A stretch of 64,000 nt of DNA from Salsipaludibacter albus (lineage in GTDB: Bacteria; Actinomycetota; Nitriliruptoria; Nitriliruptorales; Nitriliruptoraceae). The DNA lies in contig NZ_JAHOPH010000006.1 of NCBI RefSeq assembly GCF_019798055.1, positions 62,001-126,000 on the forward strand. Direction: 5' to 3'. A program made the position numbers and the translations under genes. Below, in pieces: positions 8,237-17,423 of the stretch. The notes below the pieces were generated by a model. That model did no database searches. It worked only from the letters and a program-made list of their open reading frames with translations, and was not told the origin of the DNA. Each line of letters begins with the position of its first letter. The first letter of the stretch is position 1.

Positions 8237-9412
8237 TCAGACGCCGTCCGGCGGGAGGAAGACCCGGTCAGGGATGTCCTCGTAGGCCTCGGGGTCCAGC
8301 GACGAGATCGAACCGTCGGCGATGGCCTCGATCAGCCCGGTCAGGCCGACCTCGATCTGCTTGCGCAGCATGCCCTTGCGCTTCAGCCCGTCGTACTGGG
8401 TCTGGCTGGACGTCTCGAACAGGACGGTCGCACTGCCACGCAGGGCGAACGACCCCAGGGCGGTGCCCGGCAGGTTGATGTCCTGCGGGTACAGGGTCAC
8501 GGCACCGAAGCCACTCTCACCCTGTCCCTGCAGTGCGTCGTACACGGCCACGTTGGCCTGCCGCGACGCGTCGTAGTCGAACTCCGGCCAGTCACCGAAC
8601 TCGGTGGGGTCCGCGATGAAGCGACCCGAGATCGACAGCGGTGACATCTCCTCGAGGTCGTCGGTGGCGTAGCACGACCACTGGTTGTGCAGGTCCACGA
8701 AGTAGTCCACGACCCCGAACTCGGACTCCAGCCCGGCGTAGACGTCACGCACGGTCTGGGCCTCGGGGGTGATGTACCAACCCGTGTCGGCGCTGTTGCC
8801 CGGGAAGTCCTCGGGCTGCGGCACGTAGTCGAGGTCCGGGTTGAAGTCCCGGTTCACGTCGTAGCCACCGGTGCGGTTGCTGTAGTTCCAGGCCGGCTGG
8901 ACACCTTCGAGCTGGGGGAAGTCCTCGACGGTCTCGGCCCACGTGTAGTCGTTCTGGCGGGTGTCGTTGGCCGCACCGTCGACGTTGAGCCGCGGGATGG
9001 CGACGATGGTGATGTTCTCGCGGATCTCTTCGGCCCACGGAGTGTTGCCGCCGAGCTGCTGGAGCATGTCCAGGAGCGCCTCGGTGCCGTGGTTCTCGTT
9101 GCCGTGGATCTGGGACTGCACGAGCATGACCGTGTCACCGGTGCCGACCCGCGCGGTGTAGATCTCGCGACCTTGGTTGGAGTAGCCGGCCACCTCGACG
9201 TCCACCGTGCCGCCGGTGGTGCGCTCGATGCGCTCCAGCGTCGAGGTGATCTGCTCGTGCGAGGGGAACCCGGCGATGCCGGATCCCGATGCCTCCGTAC
9301 CACAGTGCGACTCGGTCGGGACGGCGCTCGCGGTGGTGGACACGCCGATGCCCGCGGCCACCAGGGCGGCGGCCCCGATGACCGTCGTCAGTCGTCGTCT
9401 TCGTCGTTTCAT
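8237..9412 (-). CDS. Secreted M14 zinc carboxypeptidase
   Basis: A 391-residue exported metallocarboxypeptidase of family M14, removing C-terminal residues from peptides. The N-terminus MKRRRRRLTTVIGAAALVAAGIGVSTTASA is a signal peptide cut after ASA. Zinc ligands are visible in QIHGNENHGTEALLDML (HxxE) and in YFVDLHNQWSC (His). Substrate-binding Asn-Arg is seen in YDVNRDFNPD, and the catalytic Glu in VLFETSSQTQYD. The ATG at 9412 fits the signal peptide; the longer form from 9439 is disfavoured. It converges on the M28 gene, so the pair could degrade extracellular peptides from both ends. Confidence 0.92.
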   Translation of the reverse strand: MKRRRRRLTTVIGAAALVAAGIGVSTTASAVPTESHCGTEASGSGIAGFPSHEQITSTLERIERTTGGTVDVEVAGYSNQGREIYTARVGTGDTVMLVQSQIHGNENHGTEALLDMLQQLGGNTPWAEEIRENITIVAIPRLNVDGAANDTRQNDYTWAETVEDFPQLEGVQPAWNYSNRTGGYDVNRDFNPDLDYVPQPEDFPGNSADTGWYITPEAQTVRDVYAGLESEFGVVDYFVDLHNQWSCYATDDLEEMSPLSISGRFIADPTEFGDWPEFDYDASRQANVAVYDALQGQGESGFGAVTLYPQDINLPGTALGSFALRGSATVLFETSSQTQYDGLKRKGMLRKQIEVGLTGLIEAIADGSISSLDPEAYEDIPDRVFLPPDGV

Positions 9413-9500
9413 GCTGCATCCTTGGTTGGGGGGACGCACAAAAGGCTACCGACGACCCGGCATGCTGCCACCCCCGCGAGCGACGTCGACGTCCCGAACC

Positions 9501-9938
9501 TCAGACGGGCAGTGCGAGGTCCAGCATGTGCTCGTTGGGGTGGCCCACCGACAGGTGGACCTGGGCGTGGCGCCAACCGTCTTCCTCGCGGACCAGCACG
9601 GCCGTCAGGCGCATGCGGATGCGTCGACCGTCCGCCAGCGTCATCGTCGGCTCGTCGGCGATCCAGGCCACGTCGCCGTGGTGGTCGATCCGGGGTGTGC
9701 CTGCGCGGACCTGCACCCCGGACGCCGCCATGGACGCGGCCTGGGCGCGGACGGTGGCGACGAGGTGCTCGCGCTCGTCCCAGAACTCCTCGGGGTCGGT
9801 GCCGATCACGACCGGCTCGTGGGCGCGGGTGATCCGATCGGTCCAGGCGGCCGCGTCACCGGTGGAGAAGGTGTCGTAGAGATCGGCGAGGAAGCGGCGG
9901 ACCTCCTCGGTGGTCTGGTCGGTGGTGGTGGCGGTCAT
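9501..9938 (-). CDS. SnoaL-like / DUF4440 NTF2-fold protein
   Basis: A 145-residue protein of the NTF2-like superfamily. It has an N-terminal helical part (TEEVRRFLADLYDTFSTGDAAAWTDRI), FWDEREHLVATVRAQ, and the strands GDVAWIADEPTMTLADGRRIRMRLTAVLVREEDGWRHAQVHLSVG. Members are small-molecule isomerases or protein partners and the role here is unknown. The ATG at 9938 follows AGGAGACCACC. The palindrome at 10000-10016 lies 62-78 nt upstream, and the large STAND-like ATPase gene lies just beyond on the same strand. Confidence 0.75.
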   Translation of the reverse strand: MTATTTDQTTEEVRRFLADLYDTFSTGDAAAWTDRITRAHEPVVIGTDPEEFWDEREHLVATVRAQAASMAASGVQVRAGTPRIDHHGDVAWIADEPTMTLADGRRIRMRLTAVLVREEDGWRHAQVHLSVGHPNEHMLDLALPV

Positions 9939-9999
9939 GGTGGTCTCCTGCGTCGGTTCGGACCGGCGTTCGGCCCGTACCCCTCCGGCGTGGGAAACC

Positions 10000-10016
10000 G
10001 TCCCACGTCGTGGGAC
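10000..10016. promoter_or_regulatory. 17-bp inverted repeat, possible operator
   Basis: GTCCCACG and CGTGGGAC are perfect 8-base arms around one T. A half-copy (TGGGA at 9991) and two further CGTGGGACGAGC-like copies flank it to about 10040. It sits between the STAND-like ATPase stop (10058) and the SnoaL-like start (9938) and may bind a regulator of the latter. Confidence 0.4.
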
Positions 10017-10057
10017 GAGCCGTGGGACGAGCCGTGGGGCGGCGTGGCGGGACGCCC

Positions 10058-13000
10058 TCAGCGATCCCACCTGACCGGCATCTCGGGTCGGTAGGAGCAC
10101 AGCCGGCCGGTCCGGACGGCGTTGTCGAGGTGACGCCCCAGCGCCGGGTCGGCCTGGCCGACCCGGGCGATCGCGTCACGGATCCGCGACGTCACCGTGG
10201 TCCGGGCCCGCTCGGCCGCGTCGCCGGACCGACGTGGCCGGCCACCGAGCCCGTAGGCCTGGGTCAGGGCCTCCACGAGCGCGTCACGCTCCCGGACCGC
10301 CCGCTCGGCGGCCACCGGGTCGTTGTCGGTCCGCGCCCGCTCGACCTCGCCCTCCAACTCGGCGAGCCGGGCCCGGTAGGCCCGTCGGGCCTCGTCGTCG
10401 AGCACCGGTCCGAGGTCGCCCTCCACGCCCGCCGCCTCGGCGCCGACCGCTCGGTGTGGCTGGCCACCCGGACCGGCGTCGGCCGCCACCAGGTCCAGCG
10501 CCGGGACGTCGCGACCCGGACGATCGAGCAGGCGGGCGAGGTCGTGCAGCCCCTTGACGTCGCGGACGCGCACCGTGGTGTCCTGCCACCCGACGACCCA
10601 CCCGTCGGGCTCCTGGCGGAACGTGCCGTGCGGCGCGACCACCCGGGTCCCGGCGCGTCCCTCAGCGCCACCCAGTGCCCGGACGCGGTCGCGGACCTCG
10701 GCGACCCGCCGCCCGAATCCCACCTCGTCGTAGAGCACGGCCGCCTCCGCGAGTCGGGCCGGATCATCGAGCGCGACCCCGGCGTCGCGCAGGGTCCTGG
10801 CCACCAGCGCGACCCCACCCAGTCGTCGGTTGGCGGCCACGGCCGCGGCGAAGTGCCCGGCGGCGGCCTCGCGGTCCCCGCGGGCGGCCGCGAGCAGGCC
10901 CAGCGGCCGCTCGACCGACCCCAGCCACACGGCCCCGATGCCCTCGACGACGTACCGGTGCCCGTGGGGCTGCAGCAGGTCGTAGGCGGGATCGGCGATC
11001 GGGTGCTGACCCACCAGCCCCACGACGTGGGCAACCTGGTTGAGCATCGGCAGCCACTCCGAGTCCTCCGGCAAGTCACCGAGCGCGTCCGTGACGGCGT
11101 CCAGCTGGACCATCGCCGCGTTGCTGCGGCCGGTCTCGGCGAACCCGAGCGCCAGCGCGACCCGGACCCAGGGCGCGGGGGGCATGTCGTCCAGCGTGTC
11201 GAGCGCGTCGACCTCGTCGGCGAAGGCCTCGCGGTCACCCTGCTCGACCAGGGCCCACCAACGATGGGTGGCGGTCAGGAACCGCGCGTTGTCACTGCCG
11301 GCCTCGGCCCCGATCCGGCGTGCCTCCTCCTCGCGTCGTGCCGCCTCGTCGACCCGCCCGTACAGCAGGTGGCGGGCTGCCTGCCACAGCGGCGGATACC
11401 ACGTGACCATCGGGTCGCCGAGCTCGGTCGAGCGATGCTGGAACGCGTCGAGGTCGGACTCGGCACCGACCCGGTCGCCCTGCTCGAGCCGGGCCACCAG
11501 GCGGAGGCGGTGGCCGAGCAACTCGAGGACCGGGTCACCTCCGCGGGCCAGGGCGACGACCTCGGTGGCGGCATCCTCCCGCTCCTCGCAGTGGTCCGGG
11601 CCGGCCAGGACGTCGCACCGTGCGGCCAGGCAGGCCGCGAGCACCTCGCGATCCCCTGCCTGCCGGGCCAACTCGACGGCGCGATCGGCGAGGTCGCGTC
11701 GGCGGGCCTCCTGGTCGCCGTGGGTCAGGGCCACGGCGAGCCGGGCCCGCAGGCGCGCCTCCCAGCCGGGCAGCCCGGCCGGCAGGGCGTCCAGGGCGTC
11801 CTCGAGCAGGTCGAGCTGGGCCCGGTCGAGCAGCGGGACCTCGAAGCCCGACGGACCGGACCCGACGCCCAGGACGGCGCGCGCCAGCAGCACCGGGTCG
11901 ACGCCGCGAGCGGCCTTCGCGGCCGCCGCGTGCACCTGCCGCGCCTCGCCGGACCGGCCAGTCGCCCGCAGGGCGTCACCCAGGCCGACCAGCACGCGGG
12001 GCTGCAGGGTCGTGTCCGGCGACGTGTCCGGCAGGAGGTCGACTGCCCGCCGGAGCAAGGCGACGGCACCTTCTGGCTCCCCCGCGTCGGTCGCGCGCTC
12101 GGCGGCCTCCGCCAGCCGCTCCGCCCCCATGTCGGAGAGTCGCTCCCGCTGCGCGACGGGGACCACCTCGAGGACGGCGTCCCGCACGACCTCGTGGCTG
12201 AACGCCCACTTCCCACCCGAGCGCCGGACCAGCCCCAGGTCGTCCAGCGACGCGACCGGGGCGGGGACCAGGGCGGCCAGGGCCGAGTCGTCCCCGGAGG
12301 TGCCGAGGACCGCCGCTGCCTCGACCAGGCGCCGCGCGACGGGCGACGACCGCGCGAGACGACGGTCGACCAGCTGGCGCACCACGTCGGGAACCAGGCC
12401 GGCCGCGCCCTCGGGGTCGAGTTCGTCGCGATCCGCCAGGCCGCGCACCAGGTCGGCGGCGAAGCGCGGGTTGCCCCCCGTCCGCCGGTGGACCACGGCG
12501 AGCACCGCCTCCGGGACCGGGCGACCGGCCGCCACCTCGAGTACCGGGGCCAGCTCCTCGGGGGTCAGGCCACCCAGCAGCACGACCTCGCCGAACCGGC
12601 CGAGGTCGACCCCGTGGACCACGACGGTTGAGGACGCCTCCGCGGTCGCGAGCACGCCCACGGCCAACGACGACAGTTGGGGCGCGAGCCACGCCAGCAG
12701 GTCGACCGACGCACGATCGGCCCGGTCGATGTCGTCGAGCACCCACAGCACGGGCTCCCGGTCGGCACGGTCACGGAGGCTGGCGAGCAGGCGCGCCCGC
12801 CAGCGCAGGACGGTGGCACGGGGCGCCGACGTCCCGGCCCCAGGGGCGTCCGACACGCGACTCGATCCAGTCACGGTCACCGGGACCTCGAGCAGGGCGG
12901 CCAGGACCTCGCCCCCGTCGGACAGCGACGCCGCGGCGCGCGTCCACGCTCCCAGGTGCTCGCCGTCCGGCGCCCCGCCCCCTCGGGCGACGGCGATGCC

Positions 13001-13162
13001 GCGTGACTGCGTGACCGCGGCCCGCACCAGTTCGGTCCGCCCGCTCCCGACCTCGCCGGCCAGGACGAGCACGTGTCCCGCGCCGCCGACGAGGCGGGTC
13101 AGCATCCCGTCCAGGCGCGCCCGCACTCGCGCCCGTGGACTGCTCCGCCCCGTGCCGTCCAT
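10058..13162 (-). CDS. Large STAND-like ATPase regulator with altered Walker A
   Basis: A 1034-residue soluble protein resembling the AAA/STAND ATPases of the LAL-regulator type. It has an N-terminal nucleotide-binding domain (P-loop GEVGSGRTELV at residues 36-46; Walker B VLWVLDDIDRAD), a winged-helix-like part (RRTGGNPRFAADLVRGL) and a long TPR-like helical array (about 330-760). The C-terminal block has VRVRDVKGLHDLARLLDRPGRDV and ends in ARVGQADPALGRHLDNAVRTGRLCSYRPE, a module seen at the ends of many actinobacterial ATPases. I see no LuxR helix-turn-helix. The P-loop Lys is Arg, so ATP hydrolysis may be weak. The ATG at 13162 has GGGGGAGGGC upstream; an ATG at 13198 has its purine run directly abutting. 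Confidence 0.8.
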   Translation of the reverse strand: MDGTGRSSPRARVRARLDGMLTRLVGGAGHVLVLAGEVGSGRTELVRAAVTQSRGIAVARGGGAPDGEHLGAWTRAAASLSDGGEVLAALLEVPVTVTGSSRVSDAPGAGTSAPRATVLRWRARLLASLRDRADREPVLWVLDDIDRADRASVDLLAWLAPQLSSLAVGVLATAEASSTVVVHGVDLGRFGEVVLLGGLTPEELAPVLEVAAGRPVPEAVLAVVHRRTGGNPRFAADLVRGLADRDELDPEGAAGLVPDVVRQLVDRRLARSSPVARRLVEAAAVLGTSGDDSALAALVPAPVASLDDLGLVRRSGGKWAFSHEVVRDAVLEVVPVAQRERLSDMGAERLAEAAERATDAGEPEGAVALLRRAVDLLPDTSPDTTLQPRVLVGLGDALRATGRSGEARQVHAAAAKAARGVDPVLLARAVLGVGSGPSGFEVPLLDRAQLDLLEDALDALPAGLPGWEARLRARLAVALTHGDQEARRRDLADRAVELARQAGDREVLAACLAARCDVLAGPDHCEEREDAATEVVALARGGDPVLELLGHRLRLVARLEQGDRVGAESDLDAFQHRSTELGDPMVTWYPPLWQAARHLLYGRVDEAARREEEARRIGAEAGSDNARFLTATHRWWALVEQGDREAFADEVDALDTLDDMPPAPWVRVALALGFAETGRSNAAMVQLDAVTDALGDLPEDSEWLPMLNQVAHVVGLVGQHPIADPAYDLLQPHGHRYVVEGIGAVWLGSVERPLGLLAAARGDREAAAGHFAAAVAANRRLGGVALVARTLRDAGVALDDPARLAEAAVLYDEVGFGRRVAEVRDRVRALGGAEGRAGTRVVAPHGTFRQEPDGWVVGWQDTTVRVRDVKGLHDLARLLDRPGRDVPALDLVAADAGPGGQPHRAVGAEAAGVEGDLGPVLDDEARRAYRARLAELEGEVERARTDNDPVAAERAVRERDALVEALTQAYGLGGRPRRSGDAAERARTTVTSRIRDAIARVGQADPALGRHLDNAVRTGRLCSYRPEMPVRWDR

Positions 13163-13255
13163 GCCCTCCCCCGGGTCGTCCGGGTCCGCTGCGCGCATCC
13201 CCCTTGAGCGACCGCCGACGGCCGGGCCCGCGCCGCTGACTCCCCCGGCGAAGGG

Positions 13256-14719
13256 TCAGGGGCGAGCGACGACCAGCGTCGTGCCGTCGGAGTCCGCGTC
13301 CGGATCGTGGTTCGCCCCGGCGTCGTACACCGCGTCGGTGGCCGACACGGCCTCGACGGTGAAGGTGGCCGACGAGTCCTTGCCCTTGATCCCGGTCTTG
13401 GTCACCGTGCACGTGCCGGAGCCGTTGGTCACGCACGAGCCGGTGCCGTTCGCACCGCCGCTCCACCGCCCCTGGAGGGAGGCATCGGCGACGGGCTGGT
13501 CCTCGGCGTCGTGGACCGTGACGGTCACCGTGGCGTCCCAGCGGTTGCGCGGGGCGCTGGCGGCCTGGCCATCGAGGTCGCCGACGTGCACCTCCACCTC
13601 GGTGGGGGGCGGCTCGTACGGATCGACCACGACGGTCACCGTGTCGGTGCCGGTCCCACCACGCCCGTCGTCCACGGCCAAGGTCACCTCGGTCGTCCCC
13701 GGCGCCAGGTCGATCGTCGGGGACGCGCCGGCCGCCGAGCCACCCGACCACGACCACGCGTACGTCAACGCGTCACCGTCCGGATCACTCGACCCCGAAC
13801 CGTCCAGCGTGACGGTCGCCGTGCCCGACTCGCCGGCGGTCACCGCCTGGTCCGGACCGGCGTCGGCCACCGGCGCCTGGTTCGTGGGCGGCTCTTCCGT
13901 GTCCCACGTGAACCCGGCGTCCCAGGTCGCGGCCGCGAGCACCTGCTGGCCGGTGACGTTGGGGTGGAAGTAGTCGGTCGTCGACAGCTGCGACAGTTGG
14001 AAGGGGTAGCCGAACACCGCGCCACCGTCGTACCGACAGGTCCCCTCGTAGGCAGCACACGCGGCCGCGAGCTCGGCGTTGTAGTCGACGACGCGCTGGC
14101 GCACGGCGGCGCGGCGGTCGACGTCGGACTGGGCAGTGCTCAGCGGGTCCTCCAGCATCGACTGGCAGATGCCGTAGAGACTCCAGATGAACCGGGTCCA
14201 GCTCGACCCCTTGCCGATGTCCAGCAGGCGTTGCAGGTCCGGGACCGAGGCGACGAACACGGCCGCGTCCGGGGCCCGGGCACGGACGGTGTCCAGCCCC
14301 GCCTCGACGTCACCGGCGAAGTCGACCACCGAGGTCATGCCACCGACCGTGTCGGTGCAGGCGTCGTTGGCGCCCATCAGGACCGTCACGTAGCCGACGT
14401 CGGCGGCGATGCCCTGGGCCTGCGACACCAGGTCACCGGCGTCGGCCCCCGTCACGGCGAGGTTGTCGCGACGGATCGAGGTGCCCGAGAGGTCCTCCAG
14501 TCGGGTCACGTGGCTGTCGATGGCCGAGCCGGTGCTCCACGAGTTCTGCGGACAGTCGGCGAGCAGCCCGCAGCCGGCGTGGAAGCCACGCGTGATCGAG
14601 TCGCCGAGCGCGGCGGCAGCGGTGGGCACCGGGACCACCTGCTCCTGCGCGACGGCGGGCAACCCCCCGGCGACCACCAGCAGCACCGACACGACCATGA
14701 CCACGACACGACGAGACAC
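13256..14719 (-). CDS. Secreted SGNH/GDSL hydrolase with PKD-type domains
   Basis: A 487-residue exported esterase-like enzyme. A signal peptide (SRRVVVMVVSVLLVVAGGLPAVAQ) precedes a catalytic domain with ALGDSITRG (nucleophile Ser), MGANDAC (oxyanion Asn) and DYFHPNVTGQ (Asp and His). A PKD domain follows (NQAPVADAGPDQAVTAGESGT ... SSDPDGDALTYAWSW), then a second Ig-like region to the end. The GTG at 14719 is chosen because GGAGGGC lies just upstream and the signal peptide begins there. The substrate is unknown; lipids or acylated glycans are usual. It lies next to the STAND-like ATPase, without overlap. Confidence 0.85.
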   Translation of the reverse strand: MSRRVVVMVVSVLLVVAGGLPAVAQEQVVPVPTAAAALGDSITRGFHAGCGLLADCPQNSWSTGSAIDSHVTRLEDLSGTSIRRDNLAVTGADAGDLVSQAQGIAADVGYVTVLMGANDACTDTVGGMTSVVDFAGDVEAGLDTVRARAPDAAVFVASVPDLQRLLDIGKGSSWTRFIWSLYGICQSMLEDPLSTAQSDVDRRAAVRQRVVDYNAELAAACAAYEGTCRYDGGAVFGYPFQLSQLSTTDYFHPNVTGQQVLAAATWDAGFTWDTEEPPTNQAPVADAGPDQAVTAGESGTATVTLDGSGSSDPDGDALTYAWSWSGGSAAGASPTIDLAPGTTEVTLAVDDGRGGTGTDTVTVVVDPYEPPPTEVEVHVGDLDGQAASAPRNRWDATVTVTVHDAEDQPVADASLQGRWSGGANGTGSCVTNGSGTCTVTKTGIKGKDSSATFTVEAVSATDAVYDAGANHDPDADSDGTTLVVARP

Positions 14720-14889
14720 GAGTGCCCTCCCCTGGGTTTCCCGGACCCGTCGAACCCTAGTCCTGCACCCGGCGCGAGGACGCCATTCGGGCGTCCCGAT
14801 CGCGGCATCCCTCGACACCCGGACCGAACGACGAGCACCGACGCCACGACCGGTGGCGTAGCGTGGCGATCCCGACCGGAGGTGATCGC

Positions 14890-15759
14890 GTGGCGCACCA
14901 CGACGACCTCGCTCGCGGGAGTGACGGACCACCGGGCACCTTCCGCGAGGTGGCGGACCGGGTCTGGGTCGCCCGCTACCCGTGGTTCGACGTCAACGTC
15001 ACGCTGGTCGTCGGCTCGGCCGGTGCCGTCGTGGTGGACACGCACGCCTCCGGGCTCGCGGCCCGTCAGGTCGTGGACGATCTCGGACGCGTCCCGGGTG
15101 GCCGCCAGGTCGTCGCGATCGTGAACACCCACGAGCACTTCGACCACACCTTCGGCAACGCCACGATGCGATCGGCCTTCGGCGACGTGCCGATCCACGC
15201 CCACGAGGTCGCGGCCGCACGCACCGTGTCGGCGGGCGCCCGCGTCAAGGCCTTCTACGACGCGGATCCCGACGACCCACACCGCGATGAGGTGCTCAAC
15301 ACCTCGATCGTCCCTGCCGATCGCGTCTTCGGCACCGACGCCACCCTCGACCTCGGGGACCGGCAGGTCCACCTGCACCATCCCGGACGCGGCCACACCG
15401 GCGGCGACCTGGTCGTGACGGTCCCGGATGCCGACGTGCTGCTCGCGGGCGACCTGGTGGAGGAGGCCGGCCCGCCGGCGTTCGGCGACGACTCCTTCCC
15501 GCTCGAATGGCCCGGGACGCTGGCCCGCATCCGGCAGCACCTCGGCCCCGACAGCGTGGTGGTGCCCGGTCACGGCGCCGTGGTCGACCCGGCCTTCGTC
15601 CGGCGCCAGCAGGACGACCTCACGCGGTTGGCCGACACCATCCGGGCGAGCGCCGGGGAGGGGGCCGACCCCGAGGATGCCCTGCACGACGGGGACTGGC
15701 CGTGGCCCGCCGAGATGCTCGTCACCGCCGTGCGCCGTGGGTACGACCACCTCGGATGA
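14890..15759 (+). CDS. Metallo-beta-lactamase-fold hydrolase
   Basis: A 289-residue cytosolic MBL-fold enzyme. Metal ligands are in NTHEHFDH (His81, His83, Asp85, His86), GRGHTGGD (His), LLAGDLVEEAG (bridging Asp) and VPGHGAVV (His). Glyoxalase II, lactonase and arylsulfatase-like members share this layout and the substrate cannot be told. The GTG at 14890 is preferred because GGAGGTGATC precedes it; a GTG at 14863 lacks this. A TAGCGT about 30 nt upstream could be the -10. Confidence 0.85.
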   Translation: MAHHDDLARGSDGPPGTFREVADRVWVARYPWFDVNVTLVVGSAGAVVVDTHASGLAARQVVDDLGRVPGGRQVVAIVNTHEHFDHTFGNATMRSAFGDVPIHAHEVAAARTVSAGARVKAFYDADPDDPHRDEVLNTSIVPADRVFGTDATLDLGDRQVHLHHPGRGHTGGDLVVTVPDADVLLAGDLVEEAGPPAFGDDSFPLEWPGTLARIRQHLGPDSVVVPGHGAVVDPAFVRRQQDDLTRLADTIRASAGEGADPEDALHDGDWPWPAEMLVTAVRRGYDHLG

Positions 15760-15870
15760 GCCGGCCTCCTCGCGGCCGGGTCGGCCGCATGGGGTCCGGC
15801 CATCGTCCGATGTCCCTCGCGAAACCTCGGTGCGTTGGACGATGGCTCGTGCCGTGCCACGAAATTCTGC

Positions 15871-15899
15871 TTCCGTTCGGTCCCCTCGATGTGTAGAGT
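15871..15899 (+). promoter_or_regulatory. Candidate promoter of the secreted duplicated-domain protein
   Basis: TTCCGT (15871-15876), a 17-bp spacer and TAGAGT (15894-15899) lie 57 nt before the ATG at 15956. The local sequence is AT-richer than its surroundings. No operator repeats are seen. Confidence 0.4.
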
Positions 15900-15955
15900 T
15901 CGCGCACGCACAACGCGGTGCGCGCCCCGTCGGGGCCACCTCATCGGAGCAGTCC

Positions 15956-17413
15956 ATGCGCCATGCCACCCCCCGGACCGGCGCACGGGCCGTCCACCGG
16001 CCCCGCCTCCGTCCCCTCTCGATCATCGCGCTGGCAGCCCTGCTGGCGCTGGTCGTGCTGCCCGGCGTGGCGAGTGCCGGCCCACCGACGACCACGACCA
16101 GCCAGGGTGCCGACATCGTGTGCGAGACCGACACGGGGTTCACCGCCGTCTTCGCCTTCGAGGAGTCCGATGCCACCTTCCTCGACCTGTTCGCCGAGAC
16201 GTTCGGCGACGACGGGTACCTGACCGGCTTCACCGACGACGTCACCTTCGACGGGACCGTGCTCACGGCCGACGTCGACGTCTTCCGCGAGTCCTTCGAT
16301 GACGGCGAGTTCACCTTCGTCGGCGTCGCGTCGGTCGATGCCACCCTCACGCCCGATGGGCAGCCCGAGACGTTCAGCGATCGCTTCCGCGAGGGCAACC
16401 GCTGGGTCCGGACCGAGGACGTCCTCCAGCCGGCAACCGTCGCCGGCTGGCTGGTCCTGGACGGCGAACTCGACATCGACCTGGCGGACTGCGACGCCAA
16501 CCTGTTCACCTCGACCCAGTACCTCACCAACCCGGCGACGCAACTGCTCCGGTTCGACGAGCGGGTCGTGGACTGCGGCATCGAGGGCGGCATGGGGTCC
16601 GTCTTCGCCATCGACGCGGACTTCGGCACGTTCCTCGACGTCTTCGTCGCCGGTGACGACACGGCGCGATACGGGTCCTCGGACAACCTCACGTGGACGG
16701 ACACGGACCTGTCGGGCAGCGTCGAGCTCTTCGACGACGAGACGGGCGAGCCGGCCGGGACCGCGACCGTCGACGCCGGGCTGACGTCACTGGGAGTCAC
16801 CACGTCCGACCTGGTCTTCCAGGCCGGACGGTCCACGCAGGTTGACGAGAACTTCGCCGTCGACGGCACGGTGACGATCGACGGCGACACCTTCGAGCTG
16901 GTCGACTGCTTCGCCGTGGACTCCAGCAGCCGCCAGCGCACGACCGACGCCAACGGTCCGAGGCCGGGCGGACCGGCCCCGGCCAACGACACACCGGACG
17001 GGGCGGCCCTGGTGGGTTCGCGTCCCGTGAACGCCCAGACGCGTGGCGCGGCGAACGCGCCCGAGGCCGAGTGCACGATCGAGTACGAGGACGAGGGGGG
17101 CGAGTTCCTCGAGTCCGTGCCGTTCGGGAAGACCGTCTGGTACCGCTTCACGGGCACCGGGCAACCGGTCACGCTGGACACCGCCGGGCGCGACTTCGAC
17201 ACGGTGCTGGCGGTCTACGACGCCGACCTGTCGCCGCTCGCCTGCGCCGACGACGTGGGCGACGAGGACGGCTTCACGCTCCAGGCCGCCACGACGATCG
17301 ACACGGTCGCCGGCGTCACCTACCTCGTGCAGGTCGGTGGGTACGGCGGCTTCGAGGACGGCGAGGACGTCTCTGTCGCGGAGTTCGGCCATCTCCGACT
17401 CACGCGCAGCTGA
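15956..17413 (+). CDS. Secreted protein: duplicated Cys-paired domain plus PPC-like domain
   Basis: A 485-residue exported, strongly acidic protein of unknown function. The signal peptide ends near VASA-G (residue 41). Two homologous beta-rich units follow (about 52-185 and 204-322). Each starts with a Cys (C56, C207) and ends with a Cys (C179, C318), and the motif F(A/V)ID/EESDATFLDLF recurs as FAIDADFGTFLDVF. A Pro/Gly/Asn linker (325-345) leads to a C-terminal PPC-like domain (KTVWYRFTGTGQPVTLDTAGRDFDT ... GVTYLVQVGGY), a module common on secreted enzymes. I see no catalytic motif. It may be a cell-surface binding protein. Confidence 0.75.
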   Translation: MRHATPRTGARAVHRPRLRPLSIIALAALLALVVLPGVASAGPPTTTTSQGADIVCETDTGFTAVFAFEESDATFLDLFAETFGDDGYLTGFTDDVTFDGTVLTADVDVFRESFDDGEFTFVGVASVDATLTPDGQPETFSDRFREGNRWVRTEDVLQPATVAGWLVLDGELDIDLADCDANLFTSTQYLTNPATQLLRFDERVVDCGIEGGMGSVFAIDADFGTFLDVFVAGDDTARYGSSDNLTWTDTDLSGSVELFDDETGEPAGTATVDAGLTSLGVTTSDLVFQAGRSTQVDENFAVDGTVTIDGDTFELVDCFAVDSSSRQRTTDANGPRPGGPAPANDTPDGAALVGSRPVNAQTRGAANAPEAECTIEYEDEGGEFLESVPFGKTVWYRFTGTGQPVTLDTAGRDFDTVLAVYDADLSPLACADDVGDEDGFTLQAATTIDTVAGVTYLVQVGGYGGFEDGEDVSVAEFGHLRLTRS

Positions 17414-17423
17414 CGGACCGACG

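Noticed and set aside
10010-12631. Very long plus-strand open frame opposite the STAND-like ATPase
   Set aside because: A shadow frame caused by high GC; the product has no domain, whereas the minus strand gives a coherent P-loop and TPR protein.
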